Assembly: GCA_964372275.1 (NCBI GenBank)
Contig: CAYJRR010000043.1
Coordinates: forward strand, 1 to 33,765
Length of the DNA: 33,765 nt
Source: CAYJRR01 sp964372275 [NCBI: uncultured bacterium]
GTDB lineage: Bacteria > CAYJRR01
Direction: 5' to 3'
In this document: piece by piece, positions 7,850 through 15,221 of the stretch
Position numbering within the stretch: the first letter of the stretch is position 1
Layout: each line of letters begins with the position of its first letter
Position numbers and translations under genes: made by a program
The notes under the pieces: generated by a model
The model's database searches: none
Seen by the model: the letters and a program-made list of their open reading frames with translations, nothing else
What the model was told of the DNA's origin: nothing

Positions 7850-9250
7850 ATGCGGAGCTTGGCCGTAGCGCTCCTCGCCGTCGTCTCGGCCGGTTGCAAC
7901 GAGGCGCGATACCCTACGGGGGAGGCCGCCAAGTCGGAGATCGGGCACGTCCCGCCCGAGCCGCAGCGCGCGGGCGATCCGGTCCTCGGCTACGACGCCC
8001 TGGTGAACCGCCCCTACGTCACCTGCGGGATTCCGCAGTCGACCTACGACCAGCTCGTCGGACCGGCGCCGGTCGAGATGCGCCTGCCGGGGCGGGAGGG
8101 CCGGAACGCCACCCTTCCCTACGCCTTCACCGCCTTCACCGCCAAGAGCGGCGTCGACCTGGTGAGCGCCAACTGCCTCGGTTGCCACGCCGCGTTCTTC
8201 GACGGCGAGCTGATCGTGGGGCTGGGCAACGAGTCGACCGACTACACCGAGGATCTCTCCTTCTACGCCGAGGCGGTCGGCGCGTTCGTCGACGATGGAC
8301 CGGAGCGGGACGAGTGGCGCAAGTGGGCCGACCGCGTCGCGGCGATCGCCCCCTACTCCCGCCCCACTACCGTCGGGGTCAATCCGGCCGACAACTTCAC
8401 CTTCGCGCTCCTGGCCCACCGCAACCGGGAGACGCTGGCCTGGTCGGAGCGTCCTCTCCTGGAGCTTCCGCCGACCTACGTCCTCCCGGTGAGCGTTCCC
8501 CCCTGGTGGCGCATGGCGAAGAAGAACGCCATGTTCTACAACGCCAGCGGCCGCGGCGATCACGCGCGCTACATGATGGCGGCGGCGAACCTCTGCACCG
8601 ACACCGTCGAGGAGGCGCTGGAGATCGACGCCTTCTTCCCCGACGTGCGGGCGTTCATCTCGTCGATCGAGCCGCCCCGCTGGAAATGGGCGATCGACGA
8701 CGCGAGGGTGCGCCGCGGCGCCGTGGTCTTCTCCCAGAACTGCGCCCGGTGCCACGGCGGTCCGACCGCGCTCACCCCCTATCCGGATCGGGTGATCTCG
8801 CTCGAGGAGGTCGGGACCGACCCGGCGGTGGCGCTCGGCGCCTACCAGGAGATCGACCGGTTCATCGACTGGTTCAACGGCTCGTTCTACGGCGCCCTGG
8901 GCCGGTTCGCTCCGGCGCGCGGCTACGTGGCCCCCCCGCTCGACGGCGTCTGGGCGACGGCGCCGTACCTCCACAACGGATCGGTGCCGACGATCGCGGC
9001 GCTGCTGGAGAGCGGCACCCGACCCCGCTTCTGGACGCGCAGCTTCGACTCGTCCGACTACGACACCGCGGCGCTCGGATGGACCTACACCGAGCTCGAC
9101 CACGGGAAGGCCGACGAGGAGGACGCCGACGCTCGCGCCCGGATCTACGACACCACGCAGCTCGGGTACTCCAACGCGGGGCACACCTTCGGCGACGCCC
9201 TCACCGACGAAGACCGTCTCGCGTTGCTCGAGTACCTCAAGACCTTGTGA
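7850..9250 (+). CDS. RoxA-like di-heme c-type cytochrome lipoprotein
   Basis: 466 residues. The ATG at 7850 is chosen because GGAGG lies six bases upstream (7839-7843) and because it starts a compact lipoprotein signal ending VSAGC (Cys16). Two covalent heme motifs are visible: CLGCH at 109-113 and CARCH at 298-302. The segment GVWATAPYLHNGSVPT and the ending DRLALLEYLKTL are typical of the RoxA/di-heme peroxidase-like superfamily. Members transfer electrons, reduce peroxide or, in RoxA and RoxB, cleave polyisoprene with oxygen. Which applies here cannot be decided by reading alone. Location is periplasmic or outer-membrane anchored, and cytochrome c maturation is required. The Yip1 gene follows after 13 bases. 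Confidence 0.88.
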   Translation: MRSLAVALLAVVSAGCNEARYPTGEAAKSEIGHVPPEPQRAGDPVLGYDALVNRPYVTCGIPQSTYDQLVGPAPVEMRLPGREGRNATLPYAFTAFTAKSGVDLVSANCLGCHAAFFDGELIVGLGNESTDYTEDLSFYAEAVGAFVDDGPERDEWRKWADRVAAIAPYSRPTTVGVNPADNFTFALLAHRNRETLAWSERPLLELPPTYVLPVSVPPWWRMAKKNAMFYNASGRGDHARYMMAAANLCTDTVEEALEIDAFFPDVRAFISSIEPPRWKWAIDDARVRRGAVVFSQNCARCHGGPTALTPYPDRVISLEEVGTDPAVALGAYQEIDRFIDWFNGSFYGALGRFAPARGYVAPPLDGVWATAPYLHNGSVPTIAALLESGTRPRFWTRSFDSSDYDTAALGWTYTELDHGKADEEDADARARIYDTTQLGYSNAGHTFGDALTDEDRLALLEYLKTL

Positions 9251-9263
9251 CCCGAGGAGGAAC

Positions 9264-10025
9264 ATGAGCGTGGGCTCCATGGACGCCGGCGCGGCGCCGG
9301 CGGCGGGTGGCGCCGTGCCCCGGTTCGGCGCGGTGCAGCGCCTGACCGGAGCCTTTTCGTCGCCGGTTCGGGTGTTCGAGGACATCGCGAGAAAGCCGAC
9401 CGTCGTCGTCGTCCTGCTCGCGCTGATCTCGGTGGCGCTGATTTCCCAGGCGGTGGTGATCCCGAAGCTCGACGTCGAGACCGGCCTGCGCGAACAGTTC
9501 GCCAAGTCCGGGATGCCCGAAGAGCAGCTCGAACGGGCACTCGGCATGGCGTCGACGTTCAAGTGGATCGGACTGGCGGCGGTGCCGATCGCCTTTCCGC
9601 TCACCTTCGCGATGATCGCCGGACTCTACTTCCTCGCGCTGAAGCTCGTCGGCTCGGCGAAGCCCGACTTCGTCGTGCTCCTCTCGGCGCTGGCCCATGC
9701 GGCGTTCCCGCCCACCGTGGTCCGCGGCGCCCTCACGGTGGTCGTCGTCCTGAGCCGCCACCGGATCGACCCCTTCGAAGCCGGACACCTGGTCCGGTCG
9801 AACGTCGGCGCCTTCCTCCCCGAGGGCACCTCGCCGGCGCTCGTCGCCCTCGGCGATCGGATCGACGTGTTCGGCCTCTGGGAGGTGGCGCTGGTCACGC
9901 TCGCGCTGGCCACGGTCGGCCGCGTCTCCACCGCCCGCGCGGCGGCGATCGCGGTCGTCTTCTGGCTCGTCACCACCCTCTTCCTGGTCGGGGCCGGGGC
10001 CCTGCAAGGGCTGGCGGGCGGGTAA
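9264..10025 (+). CDS. Yip1 family integral membrane protein
   Basis: 253 residues with about five hydrophobic helices (near 45-65, 95-125, 130-165, 205-220 and 225-250). The Yip1-type opening is visible: RLTGAFSSPVRVFEDIARKPT at 27-47, where membrane entry follows an F-x-x-P-x-x-x-F segment. GAGGAGG at 9254-9260 sits just before the ATG. Bacterial Yip1 proteins have no settled biochemical role. Gene order Yip1, membrane-fusion protein, ATPase, MacB permease recurs in several phyla, suggesting an accessory role to the exporter. It is seven bases from the next gene and almost certainly in one transcript with it. Confidence 0.82.
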   Translation: MSVGSMDAGAAPAAGGAVPRFGAVQRLTGAFSSPVRVFEDIARKPTVVVVLLALISVALISQAVVIPKLDVETGLREQFAKSGMPEEQLERALGMASTFKWIGLAAVPIAFPLTFAMIAGLYFLALKLVGSAKPDFVVLLSALAHAAFPPTVVRGALTVVVVLSRHRIDPFEAGHLVRSNVGAFLPEGTSPALVALGDRIDVFGLWEVALVTLALATVGRVSTARAAAIAVVFWLVTTLFLVGAGALQGLAGG

Positions 10026-10032
10026 CAGGCGA

Positions 10033-11391
10033 ATGTCCTTCCCGTATCAAAAGCCGATCCTCATGTCCGGCGGGGCGGTCCTGGTCCTGGCGATCCTCGT
10101 CGCGAGCCTCAGCGGTGGCGACGGCGGTGGGCGCGGAGAGACGGTGCGGGTGGAGGCGGCCGTGCGGCGCACCCTCGCCGCCCGCGTTCGCGCGACGGGC
10201 GAGGTCACCGCCGAACGCAAGGTCGGGATCTCCACCAAGGTGATGGGGGAGATCGTCGCGCTGCCGGTCCGCGAAGGATCGGCGGTCAAGGCCGGCGATG
10301 TGCTGGTGCAGATCGAACGGAAGCTGTTCGAGGCGCAACTCGATCAGGCGTCGTCGGCGCTCTCGCAGGCCGGCGTTTCGATCAAGCGGCTCGAGCTGCA
10401 ATCGGACGTCGCCCGGCGGAATCTCGAGCGGGCACGGGAGCTGCGTGCCAAGGGGTTCGGCAGCGAGTCCGAGCTGGAATCGGCGGAGATGGCGTGGTCG
10501 AGCGCGCAGGTGGAGCTCGAGGCGCAGCAGCACGTCGTCGAGCAGGCGCGATCGGCGCTCCGTCGCGCGAAGGACGACCTGGAGCGGACGACGATCCGGA
10601 GCCCCATCGACGGAACGGTAATCCAGCTCGACACCGAACGCGGCGAGACGGCCGTCCCCGGCACCACCAACCTCGCCGGCAGCCAGCTGATGACGATCGC
10701 CGACATGTCGCACCTCGTCGCCGAGATCGAGGTGAGCGAAGCCGACGTCGTGCGGCTCGCGGTCGGGCAGCCGGCGAAGGTGACGGTCGACGCCGTCGGC
10801 GAGACGCCGATCGACGGCACGGTGCGGGAGATCGCGACCTCCGGGCGCAAGGATCCGGCGCCCGGCGTGGTTCGGTTCCGGGTGCAGATCGCGCTCGAGC
10901 GTCCCGAGCCTTCGCTGCGGCCGTCGATGTCGGCGAAGGTGAGCGTGCTGGCCGCGGAGCGGACCGACGTCGTGTCGCTTCCGATCCAGGCGGTGGTGAA
11001 GCGGCGATTGGCCGGCGACGGCGCCGAGCTCGACGAGGACCGGGAGAAGGCGGCCTACGACGCCTCGAGCGACCGCGAAGTGGTCTACGTCGTCGATCGG
11101 GGGAAAGCGACGGTCGTTCCGGTCGAGACCGGGACCGCCAACGAGGTGCACGTCGAGATCGTCTCGGGTATCGCCGAAGGGACGCCGGTGATCGTCGGAC
11201 CGTACCGAATCCTGAAGGAGCTCCGCCACGGCGCCGCCGTCCGTCCGGACATGTCCCAGGAACCGTCCGCCGGGCGGAAGGGCGCCGACGCCGCTTCCGA
11301 TTCCGCCACCGATCCCCCCACCGCCTCGCCCACGGCGGCGCCCCTCGCCCCGGCGGCCGACGCCGCGAGCCCGAGCGATGCCCCCGGCTGA
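10033..11391 (+). CDS. MacA/HlyD-type periplasmic membrane-fusion (adaptor) protein
   Basis: 452 residues. One N-terminal membrane anchor lies at about 9-27. It is followed by a lipoyl half-motif (GEIVALPVREGSAVKAGD), a coiled-coil hairpin at about 95-185 rich in Glu, Ala, Gln and Arg, the second lipoyl half (TIRSPIDGTVI), a beta-barrel domain and a membrane-proximal domain (LPIQAVVKRR onward). The tail, about 415-452, is Ala/Pro/Ser-rich and probably disordered. Adaptors of this class bridge an inner-membrane MacB-type ABC pump to an outer-membrane TolC-like channel. No TolC gene is in the window. It lies directly upstream of its likely ATPase, three bases apart. Confidence 0.92.
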   Translation: MSFPYQKPILMSGGAVLVLAILVASLSGGDGGGRGETVRVEAAVRRTLAARVRATGEVTAERKVGISTKVMGEIVALPVREGSAVKAGDVLVQIERKLFEAQLDQASSALSQAGVSIKRLELQSDVARRNLERARELRAKGFGSESELESAEMAWSSAQVELEAQQHVVEQARSALRRAKDDLERTTIRSPIDGTVIQLDTERGETAVPGTTNLAGSQLMTIADMSHLVAEIEVSEADVVRLAVGQPAKVTVDAVGETPIDGTVREIATSGRKDPAPGVVRFRVQIALERPEPSLRPSMSAKVSVLAAERTDVVSLPIQAVVKRRLAGDGAELDEDREKAAYDASSDREVVYVVDRGKATVVPVETGTANEVHVEIVSGIAEGTPVIVGPYRILKELRHGAAVRPDMSQEPSAGRKGADAASDSATDPPTASPTAAPLAPAADAASPSDAPG

Positions 11392-11394
11392 CGC

Positions 11395-12114
11395 ATGCCG
11401 CCGCTGATCCAGCTGGAGAAGCTGACCAAGATCTACGACATGGGGGCGGAGGTCGTCCGCGCACTCGACGGCGTCGACCTCACCGTGGACCGCGGCGAGT
11501 TCGTCGCCGTCATGGGGCCCTCCGGCTCGGGAAAGTCGACGGTGATGAACCTGGTCGGGTGCCTCGACACCCCCACCTCCGGCCGGTACACGCTCAACGG
11601 ACGGCTCGTCTCCGGACTCGACGACGCGGAGCTGGCGCGGGTGCGCAACCGGGAGATCGGGTTCGTCTTCCAGACGTTCCAGCTCCTTCCGCGCACGTCG
11701 GCGCTCGAGAACGTGGAGCTGCCGCTGACGTATGCCCGGGTGGCGGGGGCCGAGCGCGCCCGGCGGGCGCGGGAAGCGCTCGCCAAGGTGGGTCTCGGTG
11801 ACCGGATGAAGCACCATCCGAACGAGCTGTCCGGCGGACAGCGGCAGCGGGTGGCGATCGCCCGCGCGCTGGTGAACGATCCGTCGATCCTGCTCGCCGA
11901 CGAGCCGACCGGGAACCTCGACTCCCGCACCAGCGAGGAGATCATGGCCCTGTTCGCGGCGCTCCACGGCTACGGGCATACCGTGGTGCTCGTCACCCAC
12001 GAAGCCGAGGTCGCGGCGCAGGCGCGACGCGTGGTGCGGATGAAGGACGGTCGGGTGGTGGACGACCGGCCGACGGCGGCGATCGCCGGACAGGCCGCCG
12101 AGGGGATCCCGTGA
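11395..12114 (+). CDS. MacB/LolD-type ABC transporter ATP-binding protein
   Basis: 239 residues, a complete stand-alone nucleotide-binding domain. Walker A is GPSGSGKST at 41-49, the Q-loop lies in [18 protein letters not shown], the signature is LSGGQRQR from 145, Walker B is ILLADEP from 165 with Glu170, and the switch His is 202 (VTHE). The long spacing of the NVELPL segment is typical of the LolD/MacB subfamily (mechanotransmission type). It powers the neighbouring permease. The stop shares bases with the GTG of the permease gene (GTGA overlap), so the two subunits should be translationally coupled. Confidence 0.95.
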   Translation: MPPLIQLEKLTKIYDMGAEVVRALDGVDLTVDRGEFVAVMGPSGSGKSTVMNLVGCLDTPTSGRYTLNGRLVSGLDDAELARVRNREIGFVFQTFQLLPRTSALENVELPLTYARVAGAERARRAREALAKVGLGDRMKHHPNELSGGQRQRVAIARALVNDPSILLADEPTGNLDSRTSEEIMALFAALHGYGHTVVLVTHEAEVAAQARRVVRMKDGRVVDDRPTAAIAGQAAEGIP

Positions 12115-13325
12115 TCGCCGAAAACGTCCGCATCGCCACCAAGGCGATTCGCGCCAACAAGATGCGATCGGCGCTCACCACGCTGGGGATCGTCATCGGC
12201 GTGGCGGCGGTGGTCGCCGTCGTCTCGATCGTGCAGGGCCTCGATCACGCCATCACCCGCGAATTCGAGTCGGTGGGGGGCACCTACATCAAGGTGATCC
12301 CGTTCGCCGATCCCAACGATCCCGAGTCGGCAAACCGCGAGATGCTCCTCACCTACGAGGACGGCCTGGCGGTGATGGAGCAGGCGACCGCCATCGAGCA
12401 TTTCAATCCGCTCTTCGTTCACGCCGGCCGGGCCACCCGACGCGACCGCAAGGAGTTCGTCACCGTCCTCGGAGTCGGCGCCTTCTACCAGGAGGTCTCG
12501 AACCACTGGATCGAGCGGGGACGCTTCTTCTCCACCCTCGACCTCGACCGGCGGGCGCCGGTCTGCCTGGTCGGACGCGGCGTGGTCGACTCGCTCCGGC
12601 TCGGGGCGGATCCCGTCGGAGCGGAGATCGCCGTCGACGGGGAACCCTGCACCGTGATCGGCATTTTCGAGAAGAAGGGGCATGCGCTGGGCGAAGACCC
12701 GGACAAGGTGGTGACGATGCCGATCACCACCGCGGAGGATCGCTACGGCGTCGGGGCGAGCCGGCGCATCCACCTCGACTTCCAGGCGGTCGACGCCGAC
12801 TCGGTCGAGCGGGCGAAGGACCAGATCACGGCCGTGCTTCGCAAGCGCCACGCCATCGCCGACGGGAAAGGGAACGACTTCTTCATCGTGATGCAGGAGG
12901 AGATCCTCAAGACGACCTCCACCATCCTGGGAACGGTCACCTGGGTGGTGGCGGCAATCGTCGGGATCTCGCTGATGGTCGGCGGGATCGGGATCATGAA
13001 CGTGATGCTCGTCTCGGTGACCGAACGGACCCGCGAGATCGGGATCCGCAAGGCGGTCGGCGCACGGCGCTCCGACATCCTGGTCCAGTTCCTCCTGGAG
13101 GCGGTCGCCCTGTCGCTGTTCGGCGGGGTGCTGGGGGTCGTGCTCGGCGCGGCGATCGGCGTCGTCGGGGCGAAGTTGATCCCCGGTTTCCCGGACGCGC
13201 ACGTGCCCTGGTGGTCGATCGCGCTCGCCTTCGGCTTCGCGGCCACCGTCGGCGTGATCTTCGGCACCTACCCCGCCGCCAAGGCGGCGGCGCTCGATCC
13301 GATCGAATCGCTCCGCTACGAGTGA
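12111..13325 (+). CDS. MacB-type ABC transporter permease (FtsX domain)
   Basis: 404 residues from a GTG at 12111. The N-terminal helix (about 19-41, beginning [16 protein letters not shown]) is typical of MacB_PCD proteins. A large periplasmic domain spans about 45-275. Three C-terminal helices form the FtsX domain with the signature [16 protein letters not shown]. Four membrane helices in total match type VII ABC exporters, which move substrates from periplasm outward by mechanotransmission. In contrast to E. coli MacB, the ATPase is a separate gene. Substrate (macrolide-like compound, peptide or lipoprotein) is unknown. It is the last gene of the operon; the next gene is convergent 25 bases on. 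Confidence 0.94.
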   Translation: MIAENVRIATKAIRANKMRSALTTLGIVIGVAAVVAVVSIVQGLDHAITREFESVGGTYIKVIPFADPNDPESANREMLLTYEDGLAVMEQATAIEHFNPLFVHAGRATRRDRKEFVTVLGVGAFYQEVSNHWIERGRFFSTLDLDRRAPVCLVGRGVVDSLRLGADPVGAEIAVDGEPCTVIGIFEKKGHALGEDPDKVVTMPITTAEDRYGVGASRRIHLDFQAVDADSVERAKDQITAVLRKRHAIADGKGNDFFIVMQEEILKTTSTILGTVTWVVAAIVGISLMVGGIGIMNVMLVSVTERTREIGIRKAVGARRSDILVQFLLEAVALSLFGGVLGVVLGAAIGVVGAKLIPGFPDAHVPWWSIALAFGFAATVGVIFGTYPAAKAAALDPIESLRYE

Positions 13326-13338
13326 CCGGGGCCCGGTC
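13324..13338. terminator. GC-rich hairpin between convergent genes
   Basis: GACCGGG and CCCGGTC form perfect arms around a single central G, beginning on the permease stop codon. The practical stem is five pairs with a five-base loop. No T-tract follows on either strand, so a bidirectional terminator role is only a suggestion from position. Confidence 0.3.
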
Positions 13339-13350
13339 CGGGGCGCCGGG

Positions 13351-14379
13351 TCACGGGCAGGCTCCGAGCGAAAGCGTCCAGGTGTCCCCGAGCGTTTCGT
13401 CCGCCCCGCTCCACCCGCCGAACAGGACCAGCGTCCGCGAGCGGGGGTCGAGGGCGATCGCCGCGTGACGGCGCGCGGGGGGAAGGTCCTCCAGCGGCGG
13501 CACGCGCGCGAAACGGCCCTCGAACGTCATCGCCTCGAGAAACGGTACGTCGACCGCATCGTCGTTGTCGCCGCCGTAGAGCAGGATCGCGCCGCAGCAC
13601 TCGTCGCCGGCGGAGGCGACGTGCGCGCCGGCGGTCGGGAGTCCGTCGGGCTCGAGTTCGGTCCACGCTTCGTTCGTGAGGTCGTATCGCCAGGCGCCCG
13701 TAGTGAGGCCCGACTCGTCGTGTCCGCCGACGAGTAGCAGCACACCGGCGACGAAGCCGAATCCGACGTTGGTCCGCGGCGACGGGCGCGCCTGGCCGGC
13801 CGGCATGGGACGCCAGGTATCGGTGCCCAGGTCGAGTTCCCACAGATCGTCACGCGCGACCCCATCGCCGTCGAAACCGCCGAAGAACCACGCGCGAACT
13901 CCATCCGTGGCCGCCGCGGCGTCGAATCGGGCCGGCGGTCCCCCAGGGAGGCGGGCCCAGCGATGCGCCTCGAGCGAAAAGGCCCATGCCTCCTCGGTCG
14001 CCGCTCCTTCGCTCCACCCGCCGAGCATCACGAACCGATCGCGGGCCGGATCGGCGATGCCAGCCGCCGTGAACCGCGGCGCCGGGCGATCGCCGTCGAT
14101 CTCCACCGGAGTCCAGGTCGACTCCGCCAGCGAATAGGTCCAGACGTCCCCGAGCGGCCCCCACGGACTCGACCCGCCAAAGGCGACGACCTGCCCGCGG
14201 GACGGATCGAACACCGCAACGTGTCCCCACCGCGGGATCGGGCCCGACCCTTCGACCCGCGTCCACGCGATGCCGTCCGCCTCCTGCTTCGTGTCCCCCC
14301 AGCCGAGGTCGCGGACCGTGGGGGTGCCGCACGCCGCGGTCGCCGCGAGGAGTGCGGGTAGGGCGTGTCGGCGTCTCAC
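13351..14379 (-). CDS. Kelch-repeat lipoprotein, six-bladed beta-propeller
   Basis: 342 residues from a GTG at 14379. The signal region MRRRHALPALLAATAAC puts a lipidated Cys at 17, although Thr at -3 is less usual for a lipobox. Six kelch units follow, each with the pattern P-x-x-R-x-x-(A/G), a hydrophobic strand ending GG, and a W/Y-x-(L/Y) strand. Examples are PRWGHVAVFDP...VVAFGG and PARRHAAIALDP...LVLFGG. Six units close a propeller comparable to galactose oxidase or kelch domains, but no catalytic copper ligands are evident, so binding rather than catalysis is more likely. An operator-like palindrome lies just upstream. It is monocistronic or leads no visible operon, since the downstream neighbour is convergent. 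Confidence 0.87.
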   Translation of the reverse strand: MRRRHALPALLAATAACGTPTVRDLGWGDTKQEADGIAWTRVEGSGPIPRWGHVAVFDPSRGQVVAFGGSSPWGPLGDVWTYSLAESTWTPVEIDGDRPAPRFTAAGIADPARDRFVMLGGWSEGAATEEAWAFSLEAHRWARLPGGPPARFDAAAATDGVRAWFFGGFDGDGVARDDLWELDLGTDTWRPMPAGQARPSPRTNVGFGFVAGVLLLVGGHDESGLTTGAWRYDLTNEAWTELEPDGLPTAGAHVASAGDECCGAILLYGGDNDDAVDVPFLEAMTFEGRFARVPPLEDLPPARRHAAIALDPRSRTLVLFGGWSGADETLGDTWTLSLGACP

Positions 14380-14407
14380 GCGCCGCCGCGGTGCAAGGGC
14401 CGTGCCT

Positions 14408-14429
14408 GAACTGAATAGTCATTCATTCC
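14408..14429. promoter_or_regulatory. 22-bp imperfect palindrome, TetR/AcrR-type operator candidate
   Basis: The arms GAACTGAAT and ATTCATTCC flank AGTC and match at 7 of 9 positions when folded. The core TGAAT-N4-ATTCA is perfect. The site lies 29 bases before the kelch GTG, where a repressor would cover the promoter, and stands out by being A/T-rich in a GC-rich context. The resemblance to TetR-family operators is by eye, and no regulator gene is nearby. The rest of the 147-base gap (14380-14526) shows only an 8-base ACGTACGT palindrome. Confidence 0.35.
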
Positions 14430-14526
14430 GCGCCTGCGGGGACGCGGAGGCGCGACGCGGGCGTGCAAGTACGACGTACGTGGGGCGCGTTCCATCCCCC
14501 CGGGGCGCGGAGGTGGTTCGGTGAAG

Positions 14527-15174
14527 CTAGGGACGCACGCGGTCGATCGTGACCTTCACGTCTCGCGCGCCGACCTCGATCGGCTGCTCGAGGGTTCCTT
14601 CGAGGTCGCCCGGGGCGCCGCCGGCGTTGCCGTCGAAGTCGATGCGCGCGGTCACGTAGACCTTCCCCGAGAACGCGAGACCCGGGACCATCGAGTCCTT
14701 CGCCGTGAGGCAGAACGGGACCGGGAGCGCGGCGACGGTATCCCGCCGGACGGCGTTCGGCGGCCCACCGCCGGGCTTCGACTTGGCGAAGACGAAGAGG
14801 GTCGCCGGGTAGCGGACCTTCGCCGCCAGGGCTTCCGAGACGTGGACCGTTCCGCAGATCGCCGCCTCCGGCGCGGGCGCGCCCGAGCCCGCCGGTGCGG
14901 CCGTGCCCGCATGGTCCGCCGCGTGCCCCGCGTGCTCGGCGGCATGGCCCGCGTGCTCCGCGGCCGTTCCCGCATGTTCGGCGGCGTGTCCACCGTGCTC
15001 CGCGACCGTGCCCGCATGTTCGGCGGCATGACCCGCGTGCTCCGCGTGTGCCACGGGAGAGGCGCTCTCCATCGGCCGCTTGCAACCGACGGCCGCCGCC
15101 ATCAGGGCAGCCGCCGCGGTCCCCCGCATCGCCACGCGAGCCACCGTTCCGCCGAACCACGAACACCGCTGCAT
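14527..15174 (-). CDS. Lipoprotein with His-rich 7-residue repeats and one CycH/CcmI-type Ig-like domain
   Basis: 215 residues. The ATG at 15174 is preceded by AAGGGGG four bases away. A lipoprotein signal ends AAAVGC (Cys31); an internal Met16 could also start it. Residues 44-92 are seven tandem heptads of AEHAGHA type holding 11 histidines, a likely flexible or metal-binding segment. Residues about 105-215 match the C-terminal Ig-like domain of cytochrome c biogenesis protein CycH/CcmI: LAAKV, LFVFAK, a Met/Pro-rich middle, VTARIDFDGNAG, PGDLEG and a final VTIDRV. That domain in CcmI helps deliver apocytochrome to the heme lyase. Here it has no TPR and no Ccm neighbours, so function is open. 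It lies 47 bases downstream of a gene with the same domain. Confidence 0.82.
   Translation of the reverse strand: MQRCSWFGGTVARVAMRGTAAAALMAAAVGCKRPMESASPVAHAEHAGHAAEHAGTVAEHGGHAAEHAGTAAEHAGHAAEHAGHAADHAGTAAPAGSGAPAPEAAICGTVHVSEALAAKVRYPATLFVFAKSKPGGGPPNAVRRDTVAALPVPFCLTAKDSMVPGLAFSGKVYVTARIDFDGNAGGAPGDLEGTLEQPIEVGARDVKVTIDRVRP
14899..15045 (-). repeat. Seven 21-bp tandem repeats encoding AEHAGHA-type heptads
   Basis: 147 bases, exactly seven 21-base units in frame. Protein units read AEHAGHA, AEHAGTV, AEHGGHA, AEHAGTA, AEHAGHA twice, then ADHAGTA. The Ala-Glu-His core is kept while position six alternates His and Thr, and third codon positions vary, so the array is old enough to have diverged yet kept in frame. 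Confidence 0.9.
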
Positions 15175-15188
15175 GCGTCCCCCTTCAC

Positions 15189-15217
15189 GGCGCGGATCGC
15201 GCCGGTCGAACGTTCGA
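15189..15217. promoter_or_regulatory. Two adjacent inverted repeats between the CycH-Ig genes
   Basis: GGCGCG-GAT-CGCGCC (15189-15203) is a perfect six-pair hairpin. Two bases away lies the perfect 12-base palindrome TCGAACGTTCGA (15206-15217). Both sit in the 47-base gap after the TPR gene and ahead of the His-rich gene. There is no T-tract. Possible roles are an mRNA-processing or attenuator structure, or an operator for a second promoter. Confidence 0.4.
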
Positions 15218-15221
15218 ACCC

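Noticed and set aside
13351-14379. Galactose oxidase-type copper enzyme
   Set aside because: Only the kelch propeller is present; there are no convincing Cu ligands or the Tyr-Cys pair, and the protein is much shorter than galactose oxidase.
14899-15045. CRISPR-like array at the 21-base repeats
   Set aside because: Units are contiguous with no spacers, are in frame inside a gene, and no cas gene is present.
14423-15166. Minus-strand frame with Gly/Arg-rich repeats overlapping the His-rich lipoprotein
   Set aside because: A frame-shifted reading of the 21-base repeat; the correct frame has a lipobox, an RBS and an Ig-like domain.
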